A stretch of DNA of 64,000 bases, taken from NCBI RefSeq assembly GCF_052113225.1, contig NZ_JBFRCT010000012.1:1-64000 (forward strand), given 5' to 3'. Origin of the DNA: Pristimantibacillus sp052113225. GTDB taxonomy: Bacteria > Bacillota > Bacilli > Paenibacillales > Paenibacillaceae. This document shows positions 44,253-53,470 of the stretch, in pieces (the first letter of the stretch is position 1; every line of letters starts with the position of its first letter). A program made the translations under genes and the position numbers. The notes below the pieces were generated by a model, which saw only the letters and a list, made by a program, of their open reading frames with translations, had not been told where the DNA came from and ran no database searches.

Positions 44253-45035
44253 TTGATAAAGCTTTTTGTTTCAGATATTGACGGTACTTTAATGGACAAA
44301 AGCAAGCAGATCCGCAAGGAGGATATCGATGCCATCCGCTTGGCTCATCAGCAAGGAGTACAAATCTGCCTGGCATCAGGTAGAATGCACGAGGAAATCA
44401 AGGTTATCATCAATATTCTGGCGGTTCCTTGTTATGCGATTTGCCAGAATGGCGCTACCATTGTTGGAATAGATGGGACTGTTATTGGTGCGAGCAAGTT
44501 TCAGACGGATCTAGCGTTATCCGTGCAGCAGATTACCGCCCCTGCTGATCTGGTTACCGTCATTTGCAGTGCAGAAGGCAATTATGTTCAGGATCGTACA
44601 TCCGAATCAGAGCGGGTCGGTCAAAGGTTCTTGCCACCATTAATAGTGAATAACCAAGTGGTGCTCGATATCTCAAAGGGGATGCCGGTTACAAAGTTTT
44701 CGATTTATGGTGAAGTTCCTTTGCTAGAGCAAATGCTAGGAACGCTGGATCAACAATTAGGTGGCCGAGTTACTGCATCATTCTCTGATCCGGACGGCAT
44801 TGATGTGATGCCTGGCGGAGTGGATAAAGGAGCGGCGGTAGAATCTTTAATGCAATTATTAGGGATCCGCAGGGAAGAGACAGCATGTATTGGAGATTCT
44901 TTTAACGATTTGGCCATGTTCCGCAGCTGCTCGCGTAGTTTTGCTATGTCTCATGCGCATGGCGCGGTACTTAAGACCGCAACACATCAAGCGGATACGG
45001 TTGATCAGGCAATAATTTATTTGCTGGCTGTATGA
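44253..45035 (+). CDS. Cof-type HAD-IIB family phosphatase
   Basis: The 260-residue protein starts at TTG 44253, supported by GAGGTGG upstream. HAD motif I is VSDIDGTLMD (Asp8 nucleophile, Asp10), motif II LASGRM, motif III a lysine in PGGVDKGAAV, and motif IV CIGDSFNDLAMF. Length fits sugar-phosphate phosphatases of the Cof/YbiV type. In this operon it may dephosphorylate a sugar phosphate to relieve excess (inference). Confidence 0.92.
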   Translation: MIKLFVSDIDGTLMDKSKQIRKEDIDAIRLAHQQGVQICLASGRMHEEIKVIINILAVPCYAICQNGATIVGIDGTVIGASKFQTDLALSVQQITAPADLVTVICSAEGNYVQDRTSESERVGQRFLPPLIVNNQVVLDISKGMPVTKFSIYGEVPLLEQMLGTLDQQLGGRVTASFSDPDGIDVMPGGVDKGAAVESLMQLLGIRREETACIGDSFNDLAMFRSCSRSFAMSHAHGAVLKTATHQADTVDQAIIYLLAV

Positions 45036-45072
45036 AGGAATACAATCCAACAATTCAAAGGGGTGTCCTCGT

Positions 45073-47040
45073 TTGACTACCAAAGCAACCCAAATGAATA
45101 AGAAACCAACGACGTACAAGTATCAGTCGGTTTACAATATTCCGGTTCAATCCGTACGCATTCAAGATACGTTCTGGGAGCCTAAGCTGAAGGTGCTTCG
45201 CGAGGTTAGCGCTTATGATGTTCTGAATAAATTTGAAAATGACGGTGCTCTGCGGAATTTCGAATTCGTAGCTGAGGAAGAGGGAGGATTCCATTCCGGC
45301 GAGCCTTGGTTCGACGGCCTGATCTATGAAACGATCCGCGGCATTTCAGATATTCTTGCTGCCAATTATGATGAACAACTGGATCAGAGAGTTGATGATA
45401 TTATTGCATTAATCGCTCGTGCTCAGGCGGCAGGTGATGACGGATATCTAAATACGTACACACAGCTTGACCGTCCAGGGCAGCGATGGGGTGAAAATGG
45501 CGGATTCTTAAGATGGCAGCATGATGTATACAATGCAGGGTGCCTCGTGGAAGCAGCAGTCCATCATTATAAAGCGACAGGCAAAACGTCTCTTTTACAA
45601 GTGGCTGCTCAATTTGCTAATCATATGAGCGGGATTATGGGGCCGCCGCCGAAGCGGAATATTGTACCGGCACATTCGCTGCCGGAGGAAGCGATGCTTA
45701 AGCTGTATCAGCTGGCACTTGATGAGCCTGAGCTAGCAGCGGTGATGAATATTCCATTCGAAGCGTCGGATTATTTGGAGCTTGCTACCTTCTGGATTCA
45801 TAACCGAGGTAATCATGAAGGCAGATACTCGCATGCCGGGGAATATGCACAGGATCATAAGCCGGTGCTTGAGCAAGAGGAAGCGGTAGGTCACGCTGTG
45901 CGTGCGACGCTTTTATACACAGGGCTGACTGCATTATATTTAACTACTGGTGAAGAGCGGTATTTAGAGACAGCGAAGAAGCTGTGGGATAATATTTCGT
46001 ATCAGAAATCCCATATCACAGGCGGTGTCGGAGCGGTACACCATGATGAGAAATTTGGCGCCAACTATGAATTGCCGGATAACGGATATTTGGAGACTTG
46101 CGCCGGTGCTGGTATGGGCTTCTTCAGCTGGGATCTATTCCTTGCAACAGGAGAGAGCCGTTATATCGATAAACTGGAGACTATTCTCTACAATATCGTA
46201 CTTGCTGGCCGCTCGATGGATGGCCATAAATATTTTTACGAGAATCCACTTGTCAGCCGTGGAGGTCATAACCGCTGGGAATGGCATGGCTGCCCTTGCT
46301 GTCCGCCGATGATTATTAAGATTTTGCCGGAGCTTGCCTCCTATATTTATGCTTATGATAAGCAAGGAGCTTACGTCAATCTGTACATCGGAAGCGAAAG
46401 CGAGTTCATGATTGGGGATGTATCGGTAGCCTTAAAGCAGGAAACGAACTATCCGTGGGCGGGAGCGGTTGGTATTACAGTTAGGCCTGGGCGGGAGTCG
46501 GCATTCCCAATTCGGCTGCGTATCCCGGAATGGTGTGAGGCATATACGATTCTAGTGAATGATCAAGCTGTCAGCTTCGAGATAGAGAATGGTTATGCCG
46601 TTCTGAACCAAGTCTGGACCGCAGGAGACCAAATTCAGCTGGATCTTGATCTGTCTGTTCATTTGGTAGAGGTACATCCGAATGTAACTACACATGCAGA
46701 TAAAGCAGCAATCCGGCGTGGACCTGTGCTTTATTGTCTGGAATCAATGGACAATGAGCGATTCGTGAATGGTACCCTTCAATATACCCGTGAAGCTTTA
46801 AATGAGAATCACATGGATCGTAAGCTGCCGCAAAATCCTGAATTTGAAACGGAATTTGATGCCGGATTCTTTGACGGGGCAGTCATTATTCGGACCACGG
46901 ACGAAGCAGGTCAACCAATAACAGCAGTTCCATATCCGTATTGGAATAACCGTTCCCGCGGAACAATGGTTCTTTGGCTGCAGCATAATCATCCCGTTCG
47001 ACAAGAAGGCTGGGAGAATCAACTGTACAGGAGAATCTAG
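45073..47040 (+). CDS. Beta-L-arabinofuranosidase, GH127
   Basis: The 655-residue enzyme reads from TTG 45073 (AAAGGGGTG upstream); ATG 45094 is an alternative. It has the (alpha/alpha)6 barrel sequence of GH127, with Glu341 and Cys343 in YLETCAGAG and the cysteine group Cys407, Cys409 and Cys410 in HGCPCCPP. In HypBA1 of Bifidobacterium longum a Cys nucleophile with zinc held by Glu and Cys residues performs catalysis, and all are conserved here. No signal peptide: it acts inside the cell on imported beta-linked arabino-oligosaccharides, such as those from plant extensins. Last gene of the operon from 42157. Confidence 0.95.
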   Translation: MTTKATQMNKKPTTYKYQSVYNIPVQSVRIQDTFWEPKLKVLREVSAYDVLNKFENDGALRNFEFVAEEEGGFHSGEPWFDGLIYETIRGISDILAANYDEQLDQRVDDIIALIARAQAAGDDGYLNTYTQLDRPGQRWGENGGFLRWQHDVYNAGCLVEAAVHHYKATGKTSLLQVAAQFANHMSGIMGPPPKRNIVPAHSLPEEAMLKLYQLALDEPELAAVMNIPFEASDYLELATFWIHNRGNHEGRYSHAGEYAQDHKPVLEQEEAVGHAVRATLLYTGLTALYLTTGEERYLETAKKLWDNISYQKSHITGGVGAVHHDEKFGANYELPDNGYLETCAGAGMGFFSWDLFLATGESRYIDKLETILYNIVLAGRSMDGHKYFYENPLVSRGGHNRWEWHGCPCCPPMIIKILPELASYIYAYDKQGAYVNLYIGSESEFMIGDVSVALKQETNYPWAGAVGITVRPGRESAFPIRLRIPEWCEAYTILVNDQAVSFEIENGYAVLNQVWTAGDQIQLDLDLSVHLVEVHPNVTTHADKAAIRRGPVLYCLESMDNERFVNGTLQYTREALNENHMDRKLPQNPEFETEFDAGFFDGAVIIRTTDEAGQPITAVPYPYWNNRSRGTMVLWLQHNHPVRQEGWENQLYRRI

Positions 47041-47064
47041 TAAACTAGCTGGTTACAAGAAGAG

Positions 47065-47099
47065 AAGAGCCTTGGAAGGTTATCCCTCCAGGGCTCTTT
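47065..47099. terminator. Terminator between the convergent GH127 and Gfo/Idh genes
   Basis: AAGAGCCTTGGA pairs with TCCAGGGCTCTT, followed by a short T-rich tail on the plus strand and A-rich sequence on the other side. Confidence 0.8.
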
Positions 47100-47109
47100 G
47101 TTATGTCGG

Positions 47110-48180
47110 TTACCTATTATCAGGGTGATGCTTGAACATGTATTCGATATAGGACTCTGCGAAAATCAAATCCTTCAGCGCTTCCTTTGCTTCACATGGA
47201 GCAGGGCGATCTCCCCGCACGGCTGCGAGGAAATTCCGAGCCTGACAGCGCATGGCGGAAACGTTCGGAAGGATTGGCTCGTAGGTCATCGCTTCACCGG
47301 CAGCGGAATTGTCTTTCTTGATCGTGACTCTGCCTGCGCGCTGGCGGGCAAGTGGGGCCGGCAATTCAATCCGAATATATCCATGGCGGAAAGCGATTAA
47401 TACCGTTTCTTCCCATTCATGCGAGGTATGATAAGGTGCCATTTCTAAGGTAATTGTGATGCCGCTCTCACTCTCACCATTGAGAATAATACCGCTCCGG
47501 TCACCGAAAGTAAGCTTGTAGTTCTCCTCTAATAGAAAACGGAACATATTGACTTGATGAATGTAATAGTTAACAAACTCATCAAGTTTTTGTGTCATCA
47601 CATCTGTATAGCCGTCCGGGCCAGCTTCCATCCGGAGCACGGGGTAGGGTTCATTACTGCTAAGAGGCTGATCGGCGCCGCTGACCCAATCACCAGGTGG
47701 CATTGTGATGCGAATGTACTGTAGATCACCATAGTCACCACTAGTCTTCCATTCCTTAATCACCTGCTTGGCGTATTCGACTGCCGGATCCGAGCGCTTG
47801 TGATAGCCAATCATATGCAAGACGCCATGTTCTTCTCCGAGGGCAACCATTTTGCTGCCTTCCTTGACGGTTAAACAAAGCGGCTTCTCGGTTAAGACAG
47901 GTATGCCCGCCCGCAAAATATCTGGAATCAGATTAGGATGATTGCGGAAGGGTTGAGGGGCTACTATGGCATCGAGGGATGTATTTTCCAGCATCTCTAG
48001 ATGACTTGCGAATACTTGCGGTACGCCATAGCGGCTGGCAACCTGCTGTGCCATGTTAGAGCGGGGCTCGGCCAAGGCTGCAACTTCACATTCGTCACGC
48101 AGCACAGCGTAGTTAGACAGATGTGCCATCTGTCCCATACCTCCAACTCCAGCGAACCCGATCCTCAGCTTTTTGCTCAT
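47110..48180 (-). CDS. Gfo/Idh/MocA-family oxidoreductase
   Basis: The 356-residue protein has an NAD(P)-binding start (LRIGFAGVGGMGQMAHL) and the motif TEKPLCLTV near 94-102. It differs clearly from the other Gfo/Idh protein at 43191. It starts in an ATGA overlap with the upstream propeller gene, so the two are translationally coupled on the minus strand. The substrate is unknown; context suggests a sugar or sugar derivative. Confidence 0.92.
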   Translation of the reverse strand: MSKKLRIGFAGVGGMGQMAHLSNYAVLRDECEVAALAEPRSNMAQQVASRYGVPQVFASHLEMLENTSLDAIVAPQPFRNHPNLIPDILRAGIPVLTEKPLCLTVKEGSKMVALGEEHGVLHMIGYHKRSDPAVEYAKQVIKEWKTSGDYGDLQYIRITMPPGDWVSGADQPLSSNEPYPVLRMEAGPDGYTDVMTQKLDEFVNYYIHQVNMFRFLLEENYKLTFGDRSGIILNGESESGITITLEMAPYHTSHEWEETVLIAFRHGYIRIELPAPLARQRAGRVTIKKDNSAAGEAMTYEPILPNVSAMRCQARNFLAAVRGDRPAPCEAKEALKDLIFAESYIEYMFKHHPDNR

Positions 48181-49274
48181 ATCGTCTGCTCCTTTGTTGG
48201 TCCCATATTTTCAAATAGATATAAACCTTCTTTGCCCGGTGCAATGATGTCGGGATAGCCGTTACCGGTTAAGTCATGAATCCAGAAGTAGATTCCCGTA
48301 CCAGAGGCTTCTTCAGCTGGACCAAAGTCAATGATTACCTTGTCAAATTGTTCGCCGTTGATTCGATAATAGTAGAGTCCAACCGGATCATGAGCACCAG
48401 GATCACCATCATTATGAGCACGGTAGCGTTTGCCTGTAATAAGCTCTAGTTCTCCATCTAGGTCGAGGTCAATGAGCCGTAAATCATGGAACTGCGAGCC
48501 GCTGTCATCGATGAGATGCCGAATCCAGGCTCGTAAGCCGTCTTCGCTAATACGTTGTTCATACCAGTGCAAGCCGTAGCCATGTGCCTGGCCTACAATG
48601 AGATCCACAAGTCCATCGCCGTTCACATCATGGCCAATAATCGGTACACTGGCGGAACCAAGTGACCACTCGGGATGAAACGTCCATGGCGTCTGATAGG
48701 GATCTTCAGGCTGCTCCAGCCAACCTTCAGACAGCACGATATCCATACGGCCGTTTCCGTTAATATCAACGAAGCCCATGCCATGTCCGCTTGCTTCTGC
48801 GCTGATTGTGATTTTTCGAAACTGCCCGGTGCCACGGCCATCAGCATCACGGACAAGCTTATAGAAAGCCTGCGGCTGATTAGGCGTATTTGGGAAAATC
48901 TCTGGGACACCGCAATCATCAATATCGTAAAACCGAATCGTTTCGATTGGACCACAGTGGTCGATATCCGTAGTCGTCCATTCCTCCGTTGTATTGCCGG
49001 GGTTTCGGCGCCACCGTAACGTTTCTGTAAACCAAGAACCTGTAATCAGGTCGGGCAGGCCGTCCCCATCTACATCCATCGGGTAATCGCAAAAATCATC
49101 ATGATATTCTCCAATCTCTGCGACATCGCAAATCCGGTGCCTGCGAGTATAATCGGGGCCTTCATACCAAAATGATCCGCTTACGATGTCCGGAATACCA
49201 TCCCCATCCACGTCGAACACACTGCATGCTTCGTACTTACTGTCTGAGATCAGGCGCTTCTTAAACAAAAGCAT
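48177..49274 (-). CDS. FG-GAP/VCBS-repeat beta-propeller protein, apparently cytoplasmic
   Basis: The start at 49274 is chosen because GGAGGAG lies about 7 bases upstream; a longer reading adds 38 poorly supported residues. The 365-residue protein consists of about seven repeats with calcium-loop-like motifs: DVDGDGIPDI, DVDGDGLPDL, DIDDCGVPEI, DINGNGRMDI, DVNGDGLVDL, DLDLDGELEL and DLTGNGYPDI. That fits a seven-bladed propeller. Most relatives are secreted or surface proteins, yet no signal peptide is seen from this start. It is coupled to a Gfo/Idh gene and divergent from an AraC gene. It may be a lyase-like or carbohydrate-binding protein, but no catalytic function can be assigned. Confidence 0.82.
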   Translation of the reverse strand: MLLFKKRLISDSKYEACSVFDVDGDGIPDIVSGSFWYEGPDYTRRHRICDVAEIGEYHDDFCDYPMDVDGDGLPDLITGSWFTETLRWRRNPGNTTEEWTTTDIDHCGPIETIRFYDIDDCGVPEIFPNTPNQPQAFYKLVRDADGRGTGQFRKITISAEASGHGMGFVDINGNGRMDIVLSEGWLEQPEDPYQTPWTFHPEWSLGSASVPIIGHDVNGDGLVDLIVGQAHGYGLHWYEQRISEDGLRAWIRHLIDDSGSQFHDLRLIDLDLDGELELITGKRYRAHNDGDPGAHDPVGLYYYRINGEQFDKVIIDFGPAEEASGTGIYFWIHDLTGNGYPDIIAPGKEGLYLFENMGPTKEQTI

Positions 49275-49402
49275 AATTGACTCCTCCAAACAAGAGTTAT
49301 TGCTTATTGCAAAATGACGGGAAAAACGCTTATAGTTCAAGTAGTGATAGCAGCACCACATAACTAGAAAATAGCTAATTAATGACATAGTCTCAATACT
49401 TG

Positions 49403-49434
49403 TTCTTGCGATCCGAGTTATTCATTCTTGCGAT
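49403..49434. promoter_or_regulatory. 22-bp-spaced TTCTTGCGAT repeat, candidate AraC operator
   Basis: TTCTTGCGAT occurs at 49403-49412 and 49425-49434, exactly 22 bp apart, between the divergent propeller and AraC genes. Two direct half-sites two helical turns apart suit an AraC-family regulator. The second copy overlaps the longest possible AraC start, arguing for a later start codon. Confidence 0.6.
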
Positions 49435-49442
49435 TGGAGGGG

Positions 49443-50279
49443 ATGGAAACGAGAAGCTCCTCAATATTTATGAATCCCGGTTATTTGATAGCAAGCGGAG
49501 AATTTCATTGTCAGGAGTCGAAGCCATTTCAGCTGCCGCTTCACAGACATGAGATGTATAGCGAGCTTCTCTTGATCGAGGAGGGGCGAGGGATATTTTT
49601 CATTCATGATCAGCCCTACGAGGTTGGGCCAGGAACCGTACTGCTATATCATCGGGGAGTATGGCATGAAGAATTGTCCACGCATTATCCGTTTAAAGCG
49701 GTTTATGTTGCTTTTAAAGGACTGCAGGTGAAGGGTCTTCCCCAGGATTATTTTCTTCCACCGGAACAATCACCGGTTATCGAGCTTGGGGAAATGGCTA
49801 AAGATGTAAGTATATTGCTGAGGGAGTGCCATACAGAATTTCAATCTGGGGGACTGGAAGCACTTACCGCCGCGAATCACTGGTTTGGACTGCTGCTGGT
49901 GCGATTGGCACGACATGTGCAAGATCATTTTACCGAGAGCAGAACAATTAAGCCGTCAGAAGCAGCTGTCTGGAAAGCGAGAAGCTACATCGAGGAAAAT
50001 TATCAGCTGCCGATCACACTCGAACAGCTGGCGAAGGTCACATTCGTCAGTAAGTTTTACCTCGCACATCTATTCCGAGAAGAGATCGGAATGTCTCCTG
50101 TTCAATTCCTAATCCGTTGCAGGATGGACGCAGCGAAACGGTACCTAAAGACAACGGAACGTCCAATCAAGGAGATTGGAGAGCTTGTTGGCTACCAGAG
50201 TGAGACGACTTTTCATAACATTTTCAAGAAAGTGACGGGGCTTACCCCTGGGCAATATCGCGAAGCGGAATGGCAATAA
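49443..50279 (+). CDS. AraC-family transcriptional regulator (cupin plus HTH)
   Basis: The ~278-residue one-component regulator has an N-terminal cupin ligand domain (FQLPLHRHEMYSELLLIEEG, then VGPGTVLLYHRGVWHEE) and a C-terminal AraC double helix-turn-helix (ITLEQLAKVTFVSKFYLAHL, closing GLTPGQYREAE). The start is uncertain: ATG 49443 touches GGAGGGG with no spacer, TTG 49428 overlaps the repeat, and ATG 49470 is also in frame. It is transcribed away from the propeller/Gfo-Idh operon and probably controls it in response to a sugar. Confidence 0.9.
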   Translation: METRSSSIFMNPGYLIASGEFHCQESKPFQLPLHRHEMYSELLLIEEGRGIFFIHDQPYEVGPGTVLLYHRGVWHEELSTHYPFKAVYVAFKGLQVKGLPQDYFLPPEQSPVIELGEMAKDVSILLRECHTEFQSGGLEALTAANHWFGLLLVRLARHVQDHFTESRTIKPSEAAVWKARSYIEENYQLPITLEQLAKVTFVSKFYLAHLFREEIGMSPVQFLIRCRMDAAKRYLKTTERPIKEIGELVGYQSETTFHNIFKKVTGLTPGQYREAEWQ

Positions 50280-50305
50280 ATGATTACAGACGAGGTGTCA
50301 GTAAG

Positions 50306-51463
50306 ATGAAAATTAACTTTGATGAAGGAACCAACCGAAAAAATACAAATAGCTCGAAATGGGATATCGACCAAAGACCAGATATGCTGCCGATGTGGGT
50401 GGCCGATATGGATTTCAAAGCACCAGATGCGGTCATTCAAGCGTTGGAGAAAAGAGTGCAGCATGGCGTATTCGGGTATGCCCGTTTTCCTGATGCCTAC
50501 TATGAGGCTGAGGTAAGCTGGTGGGAGAAACGGCATCAATTCCAGATTCTGAAAGAATGGGTAGCGTTCACCTCTGGTGTCATTCCGGCACTAACAGCTA
50601 TTGTACAAGCTTTCACAGAACCGGGAGATAAAGTGCTGATTCAATCACCTGTGTATAACAACTTCAATACAGCTACTACTAATGGCGGCTGCGAAGTTGT
50701 GATTAATGAACTAAAGTTTAATGGTGACAGATACGAAATAGACTTTGATGACTTTGAGCGCAAGGCTGCGGATGAACAGGTGAAGCTGTTTATTTTATGC
50801 AATCCTCATAATCCAGTTGGCAGAGTGTGGAGCCGCGATGAATTGGAACGATTAGGCGAGATTTGCCTTGCTCATAATGTCATTGTATTAGCTGACGAAA
50901 TACATAGAGATCTGGTGTTTGAAGGTCATCGGCATGTCCCATTTGCTTCGATCAGCGTTATGAACTCCATAACCTGTACATCACCGAGTAAAACCTTTAA
51001 TCTGGCTGGACTCAAAACGGCTAATGTCATTGCTGCAAATGAGGAATACCGGGAAAAACTGAAACGACAGCTGCATATTAACGGGGCACAGGAACCCAAT
51101 GTATTCGGGATTGATGGCCTGATCGCGGCTTATAACGAAGGAGAAGACTGGCTCGATCAACTGCTCGTCTACTTGCAAGGGAACCGAGATCACTTCATTT
51201 CCTTTGTCGAGCAGAGGCTGCTCAAATTAAAGGTTCTTGTTCCTGAAGCAACCTACTTAATGTGGTTGGATTGCCGTGAGCTTGGTATATCTTCGGAAGA
51301 GCTGAGCAAAAAGCTTGATGAAGAAGCTGGACTTCGAATTATTAATGGTGGAGTGTATGGAGAAGCGGGGAAAGGGTTCATTCGCATGAACATCGCTTGT
51401 ACACGGGCGTTAATGATCGAGGGTTTAGAGAGACTCGAGAGAGTTGTAAATGCAATAAGCTAA
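50306..51463 (+). CDS. MalY/PatB-family PLP-dependent aminotransferase (cystathionine beta-lyase type)
   Basis: ATG 50306 is preferred, with GAGGTG about 9 bases upstream; an earlier in-frame ATG overlaps the AraC gene. The 385-residue fold type I enzyme shows the opening RKNTNSSKWD, MLPMWVADMDF, NPHNPVGRVWS, DEIHRDLVF, and the PLP lysine in SPSKTFNLAGLK. MalY/PatB proteins cleave carbon-sulfur bonds of cystathionine and related compounds, and some also act as regulators. It follows the AraC gene by 26 bp and may be co-transcribed, though no metabolic link to the glycan genes is evident. Confidence 0.92.
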   Translation: MKINFDEGTNRKNTNSSKWDIDQRPDMLPMWVADMDFKAPDAVIQALEKRVQHGVFGYARFPDAYYEAEVSWWEKRHQFQILKEWVAFTSGVIPALTAIVQAFTEPGDKVLIQSPVYNNFNTATTNGGCEVVINELKFNGDRYEIDFDDFERKAADEQVKLFILCNPHNPVGRVWSRDELERLGEICLAHNVIVLADEIHRDLVFEGHRHVPFASISVMNSITCTSPSKTFNLAGLKTANVIAANEEYREKLKRQLHINGAQEPNVFGIDGLIAAYNEGEDWLDQLLVYLQGNRDHFISFVEQRLLKLKVLVPEATYLMWLDCRELGISSEELSKKLDEEAGLRIINGGVYGEAGKGFIRMNIACTRALMIEGLERLERVVNAIS

Positions 51464-51468
51464 AATAG

Positions 51469-51524
51469 AATGGGCTGGACGGTTCCCAATGACCAATGGC
51501 GGGATAGTCCAGCCCATTTTTTTT
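51469..51524. terminator. Terminator between the aminotransferase and aldolase genes
   Basis: AATGGGCTGGAC pairs perfectly with GTCCAGCCCATT around a 26-base loop, followed by eight T residues. It serves the plus-strand gene; the convergent gene ends just after it. Confidence 0.85.
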
Positions 51525-51540
51525 AACTAACGAATCGTGA

Positions 51541-52407
51541 TTACTGGAACACGGTTCGATATGCGATAGCTTCCTCTTCCGTTAAGGGGCTTAGCGGCTC
51601 GCGGCTATGAGCAGCGATAATACCTTGCTCGGCAAAGAAATGCCGGATGACCCGAATCCAGCCAATGCTGCCCAGCAGCTCCAAACGTGGCTTAAGGTGA
51701 TTCAACTTGAGCTGAGCTTGATCAAATTGATCTGAGCGCAAATGTTCCATAATCTCGCTCATCTCGACAGGGAACAGATTACCGGCAACGCTGGTCAGAC
51801 CGTCATAGCCTTTTGTGAAATAATCGGTTATGGTGAGATCTAACCCCGATAATACTTGAAACTCCGCACCAAGCACCGCTTTTATATGTCTCACATTTTC
51901 TGGGTTTCCTGCTTCTTTCAGCGCAGTAATCTGCGGATTATTCTGTACCAATCGTATCAGAGTATCTGGCTCCAAGTTAAATCCTGTTCTTACAGGATTG
52001 TTATATAGCATAATCGGAAGTGAGGTTGCGGAAATTACGGCTTCAACATAAGCCGCAGCTTCATGCTGATTCGGGCGGATGTAGGGAGGGAATCCGAGCA
52101 TAATAGCGGACATCCCAGCCCGTTCTGCTTCATCCGCAAGGCGGACGGCATCACGATTCCGGATCGCAGCAACGCCGGCGTAAAGAGGCATGCCTTCTGG
52201 TGCGGCTTCTTTGACGGCCTGATAAAAGCGGACTCTTTCTTCAATCGTAAGGGAATGCTGTTCACCGGTTGAACCACTGACAAGCAGGGCGGGAACCTGA
52301 TGCTGCTTATAATAGTGGATCATGCGATGAATACTTGCTTCATCTACGGAATCTTCTTTGGAATATGGGGTAATGATCGCGACACTATAGGGGGTAAAAT
52401 GAGCCAT
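51541..52407 (-). CDS. Dihydrodipicolinate synthase/N-acetylneuraminate lyase-family aldolase
   Basis: The 288-residue class I aldolase shows SGSTGEQHSLT near 45, the tyrosine in MLYNNPVRTG, and the Schiff-base lysine in ITALKEAGNPE (about 160). Family members join or cleave pyruvate-containing keto acids, or dehydrate sugar acids. Placement in a sugar locus and divergence from an AraC gene favour a sugar-acid role over lysine synthesis. AGGAGGATC lies upstream of the ATG. The 3' end abuts the dispersed repeat TAACGAATCGTGAT. Confidence 0.9.
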   Translation of the reverse strand: MAHFTPYSVAIITPYSKEDSVDEASIHRMIHYYKQHQVPALLVSGSTGEQHSLTIEERVRFYQAVKEAAPEGMPLYAGVAAIRNRDAVRLADEAERAGMSAIMLGFPPYIRPNQHEAAAYVEAVISATSLPIMLYNNPVRTGFNLEPDTLIRLVQNNPQITALKEAGNPENVRHIKAVLGAEFQVLSGLDLTITDYFTKGYDGLTSVAGNLFPVEMSEIMEHLRSDQFDQAQLKLNHLKPRLELLGSIGWIRVIRHFFAEQGIIAAHSREPLSPLTEEEAIAYRTVFQ

Positions 52408-52571
52408 GCTATAGATCCTCCTTCAATCTTCATGTCAGCTAGGTTGTGCCGTTATACTAGCATATCTGACAGCGGAATGAAAAGGACGTATTTTTATAGT
52501 TGTTGAAGTATGGCAGATGCTTTACGATCGAGATAGTAACCAATCCCAATCGATAGATCAGGGGGATTCCT

Positions 52572-53462
52572 ATGATCAATGAGTTAAGTAATGAGGAATA
52601 TTTGGAGAGCAAAAGCTTTCTTTTTCATATAGAGCCTTATCAACTCGGAAGTGGTACCGTTATCCCTCTGCACCGGCATGAATTTGTGGAGCTGGTCATC
52701 ATCGGTCAGGGGGAGGGGATTCATGAGCATGGTGGACACGCGTTTCCCATTGCTGCAGGTGATGTATTTATCATTGAGCCAGGAATGGAGCATGCTTATA
52801 CGGTTAATCACGCTGAAGGGATGGAAGTGGTGAACGTATTGTTCGTTCCATCCCTGCTCCAGCAGGAGTTGACGGCGTTGTCTAACTTCACTTCATTTAT
52901 TGATTTTTACTATATGGAGCCATTTCTTCGCTCTGATGTCTCCTTCCAAGCGAAGCTGGCGTTATCGCCAAGGCAGATGTTAGAAGTCCGCGGTGTGATT
53001 GATCAGCTTCTGCAGGAGTATAGACGGAAGGAAAATGGCTACCACTATCTCATCAAGTCGAAAATGATTGAACTGTTCATTATCCTCAGCCGCATGTACG
53101 TGACGAATCGGAATCACTCTTTAACATTCATGAATGATGACCAGGAAATGATTGCCCGAGTATGCGGGTTCATTAAGCATCATCAGACTCGTCCGTTATC
53201 ACTCGAGCAGATCAGCCAGATGGCTGGTATGAGCCAGAGCAAATTTACAGTCCTGTTTCGTCAGATAACAGGGATGTCTTTTGTAGAATACCGCAATTCG
53301 GAACGTATCCAGCTGGCCAAGCAGTTACTAACGACGACTAGTGATAAGGTTGCTCAGATTGCTCTGGATATCGGTTACGAAGACCTCAGTCATTTCAATC
53401 ATCTCTTTAAGAAAACAACAGGAGAGACGCCCAGCCAATACAGAAAGCGAATGAGGGGATAA
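52572..53462 (+). CDS. AraC-family transcriptional regulator (cupin plus HTH)
   Basis: The 296-residue regulator has an N-terminal cupin (IPLHRHEFVELVIIGQGEGI, then AGDVFIIEPGMEHAYTV) and a C-terminal AraC HTH (LSLEQISQMAGMSQSKFTVL, then ETPSQYRKRM). GGGGGATT precedes the ATG. It is transcribed away from the DapA-family gene and convergent with the PhyH gene, so the aldolase is its most likely target. No clear operator repeat was seen in the 165-bp intergenic region. Confidence 0.92.
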   Translation: MINELSNEEYLESKSFLFHIEPYQLGSGTVIPLHRHEFVELVIIGQGEGIHEHGGHAFPIAAGDVFIIEPGMEHAYTVNHAEGMEVVNVLFVPSLLQQELTALSNFTSFIDFYYMEPFLRSDVSFQAKLALSPRQMLEVRGVIDQLLQEYRRKENGYHYLIKSKMIELFIILSRMYVTNRNHSLTFMNDDQEMIARVCGFIKHHQTRPLSLEQISQMAGMSQSKFTVLFRQITGMSFVEYRNSERIQLAKQLLTTTSDKVAQIALDIGYEDLSHFNHLFKKTTGETPSQYRKRMRG

Positions 53463-53470
53463 TGGCGAAC

